Shown in pieces: positions 61,327-64,000 of a stretch of 64,000 bases of DNA. The DNA lies in the NCBI GenBank assembly GCA_001466705.2, contig LATX02000200.1, forward strand, positions 2,232,001 through 2,296,000, written 5' to 3'. Position 1 is the stretch's first letter. The number at the start of each line of letters is the position of its first letter. The DNA comes from Moniliophthora roreri (Eukaryota; Basidiomycota; Agaricomycetes; Agaricales; Marasmiaceae). The position numbers and the translations under genes are program-made. The notes below the pieces were generated by a model that was not told where the DNA came from, did not search any database, and saw only the letters and a program-made list of their open reading frames with translations.

Positions 61327-61836
61327 CATTCACAGAATAATGCATCACTCTCATTACTGTACTGTTTTCTCCATTGTTGTTTGTAGCACTCACATGTATC
61401 ACATACTAGGTAATGATTAATTCATGTTTATTGATGATTCTAATATGGCATGAATGATGAACAATACCATCCTACCTATTTTAGTAAAGCTAACCTGCTA
61501 CTCGAAATATCCTCCATTTCCTGCATTGACTGGTTATTGAGATGAGACTTGCCTTTTACTAGTTGTATTCCTGCTAACTGGTTATCACACCAGAAACCTG
61601 TGTTTGCTTGTTTTGGTCTTCAGAGTTGCCTTAAACTGACAATGACTGCTGCCAACTTGCCTTAACTACTATTAACTGCCATAACCAGTTAGAGGGGTTA
61701 TAGAGTGGTTAAGACCCCTATTACTGGCTAGGACATAAGGTAACTTGTTATTCTATCCATTTCTAGATACAACACGACTAACTGGCTATCTCTACATTAA
61801 CTGGCAATGACCCAGCTATGACATCCTCAAACTTGC
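61327..61836. repeat. 510 bp direct repeat, copy 2
   Basis: This is the partner of 60,066-60,575. It lies just downstream of the DUF6698-like relic and continues into AT-rich DNA (CTTGCCAAGCACTCC) with no N. Confidence 0.88.
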
Positions 61837-62214
61837 CAAGCACTCCACTTACTTGTTGTGTCAAATCACAGACTGCAAAACCAGTTGGCAGAGAGTCACA
61901 ACAAATCATGGGTGACATAACCACCCCTCCACCTTGGCCATAACCCCCATAACCAGGGATCTCTAGATATATGGAGGTGTTCACAAGTGTTGGGCATTGT
62001 CCCTAGGGTCATGTCTACTTGCCATTTTGTGTGATGTTCTTAGCAGCATATAGTGCAACGTTGTATGATGCAGGATGCACTGTTGAGACTTCAAGTTATT
62101 AAGATGGATATAAGGGAGCGACAGTTCCTTTCCATTCCATCAAGCCAAGGGTTCTCTCCATCTGGTTTATACTGCTTGAAATTGCTTGAAACATCTAAAA
62201 TCCTTCTCTCAGTG
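61837..62214. other. AT-rich spacer
   Basis: I see no gene. CCATAACC and GGTTAT words persist up to about 61,970, and the remainder may be the old promoter of the following pseudogene. Confidence 0.35.
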
Positions 62215-63480
62215 AGCAGTTGAGTGCTTGCTTTCTCTTGTTTCTGCCACACCAACTGCAGGATACACAGAGATGTATCAGGAGATCAAAAGACACATCT
62301 CCTCCATCTCAGCAAATGGCATATCCAGGTGAGATTATGATTATATGTTCCACAGATCTGACTCATATTTACAGGTTCACTTCTGACATCTTCCATGCAT
62401 ACTCATCCAGCACCCAAGAGTCAGCATGTACTGTCCAATCTGGAATTCCTAAGGATGCTGCTTTAATCTTGACTATTGCCAGGAACATCAGACACCTTAT
62501 GATGTAAAGTCTAGTAGTCATACCATAAATCCAGGATGGAGCTCCTCACCTGGTATTCTCCTTGTCACTAGTCAATTCAACAGCATTCCCTACAGCACAA
62601 CACCTCTACAAATGTTGCATCTGTTGGTCCCAGACAGATAGGAGAGCAGGTATACAAGGTGCTGGAGCCATACAGTGTGTCTGCTGCACTTGGACATGTC
62701 AAGGGAGTAGGTGTTGGTGGCTTCACAGTTGGAGGAAGTGATTTGTGGATGACAAACCAGGCAGGCTTGTCTTGCAATACCATCATTGCATTTGAGGTTG
62801 CTCTGCCTACTGGAGAAGTTGTGACTGCAACAAACACCCTTATAAGCATTTTCTCTTGCTGACTGATGATTCTTGAAAAGGGTGGAGGTAATAGTTTCAG
62901 AGTTGTCACCAGAATCAACTACATGGCTATTCCTCAGCCTGTTGTTTGGGTGAGTCACATTCACTATTATTAGTGGGTACTGAACTATTTCAGAGTGGCT
63001 TGAACATCTACCTGGAAGAGAGTCTGGATGAGCTTGCTGAAGCAATTCTCAAGTTCCAAGATACCAATAAGGATCTGAAGGCCATCATTGGGGTGACATA
63101 CACTTTTGACTGTGCAAGAAAGTGAGGATTTGTACTTGTATTGGATTTGAATTAGAGCTCATTTGCACTTTTGCAGGGTTGTTTGCTTCAGTCTTTTACT
63201 ATTACCATGGCCCATCTCACAGCAGCAGTTTCAACCATCTCCTCACTATGCCTGCAGCCAATAGCACTCTCTCCACAATGTCTCTCACTAATCTTGTCAG
63301 CACATTTGTTGGCCCAGAAGTAGCACTGAGGTGAGCACCAGTAGTTATTTGGAGGGACTCTCTCTGATTCATTTTCCAGAGTTTCATGGCATTCAGTCTC
63401 AATTACCAACTACACTGTCTCCATACTCAAAACTATTGCTGAACTGGTCAAGGTATTTACTCTATGATATTGTTTGATAA
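62215..63480 (+). pseudogene. Decayed FAD-linked (BBE-type) oxidase gene
   Basis: Pieces match the berberine-bridge-enzyme family in order: INPGWSSSPGILLVTSQFNS, VGVGGFTVGGSDLWMTNQAG, NTIIAFEVALPTGEVVTATN, then LKGGGNSFRVVTRINYMAIP-like residues in another frame, LDELAEAILKFQDTNKDLK and SFMAFSLNYQ. Intron-like gaps lie near 62,950 and 63,330. Stops occur (for example near 62,515 and 62,860). Functional members are secreted flavoproteins that oxidise sugars or alkaloid-like compounds. The start codon is lost: a secretion-signal-like stretch begins with CTT near 62,220. CpG is rare, as in the other relics. Confidence 0.7.
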
Positions 63481-64000
63481 TGCAGTCAATTAAAGCAATC
63501 TCAATAGTCTCATGGACCAACTGCCTAGAATCACTCAGCAATGCAGTTCACCCTTGCCATTGAACCATTGAGCTCAAACACTTTAGATTACCAGCCAAAC
63601 AGTCCCACAGCAGTAGTCCACAAGCCTGAAACCCTTTTTCACACCCTCCATTGTTGGTCTTTTCTGGACAGATAAATCACAAGTTGAGTGGTTCTTTGAT
63701 TGCAGGTCCAAGTTTATGAGGATTTGTCTTCTTCTGCCAATTTTTCCTTATATAGAAGGTATAAGTGGGAAAATTGTGGTCTGATAGATCTCAATAGATC
63801 ATTTTGTTTGGTTCATTTGTCATGATCTGGGCTCCATTTTGCCACAGTCCCACATCCAAAGTACACAAGTCTCATATTTCTTACTCCCTTTATCTGCATT
63901 ATCTGCACACTTTCCGCTAATGCCTATTTCACTCATACTCACCATGTTTCATACTCATTTCATTCATATTTGATATCCTAGCTACAGTATTTAAGAACAT
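63481..64000. other. AT-rich end of window with a fragment shared with 53.0 kb
   Basis: No gene is recognised. The segment 63,706-63,822 is a CpG-depleted relative of 52,991-53,112. Confidence 0.45.

Overview
This window is nuclear DNA of a filamentous basidiomycete, most likely a mushroom-forming Agaricomycete. Genes carry many 50-60 bp GT-AG introns. The family set fits that group: a DUF6535 membrane protein, a probable DUF6698 protein, a SCAP sterol sensor with WD repeats, a Zn2Cys6 fungal_trans factor, an AhpD-like protein, multi-exon P450s and chromodomain Ty3/gypsy elements. I cannot name the genus.

Two kinds of DNA alternate. Gene-rich blocks are CpG-containing with mostly intact genes: a Zn2Cys6 factor (12.2-15.2 kb), an STK32-like kinase, PDH component X and SCAP (15.9-23.6 kb), a small orphan gene and ribosomal protein L10a (23.8-26.5 kb), an AhpD-like gene (34.3-35.3 kb), a P450 (39.6-41.7 kb), a DUF6535 protein (42.3-44.7 kb), glutathione reductase (45.2-47.0 kb), a beta-propeller amidohydrolase (48.1-52.5 kb) and an acyl-CoA oxidase-like gene (53.5-55.6 kb). 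AT-rich blocks look visibly CpG-poor (about 1-2.1, 9.3-12.0, 27.5-34.3 and 57-64 kb). They hold transposon remains and decayed genes: a P450 twin, a CAP protein, a Gag, a partial AhpD copy, a DUF6698 protein and an FAD oxidase.

The best-resolved mobile element is a 7.25 kb chromovirus on the minus strand (2079-9324). It has 459 bp LTRs about 98% identical by eye, a -1 slippery site at the gag stop, and a third ORF after integrase with two zinc knuckles. Its five premature stops are all TGA and most LTR differences are at CpG, as expected from deamination of methylated CpG. Other elements are two copies of a ~1.7 kb long LTR in inverted orientation (10.2-11.9 and 28.6-30.3 kb), a 707 bp non-autonomous hAT with a perfect 8 bp target duplication, and a 215 bp MITE-like palindromic element.

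A segmental duplication copied the 3' end of the L10a gene and its flank (26.4-27.1 kb) to 38.6-39.05 kb, where it meets a truncated Dicer pseudogene (38.6-35.7 kb). The flank includes first-exon pieces of a Zn2Cys6 regulator. The genes are scattered housekeeping and expanded-family genes. I see no biosynthetic cluster, operon-like system, CRISPR array, rRNA gene or convincing tRNA gene. The observations most worth follow-up are the CpG-directed decay of gene copies, the third ORF and frameshift site of the chromovirus, and the broken Dicer.
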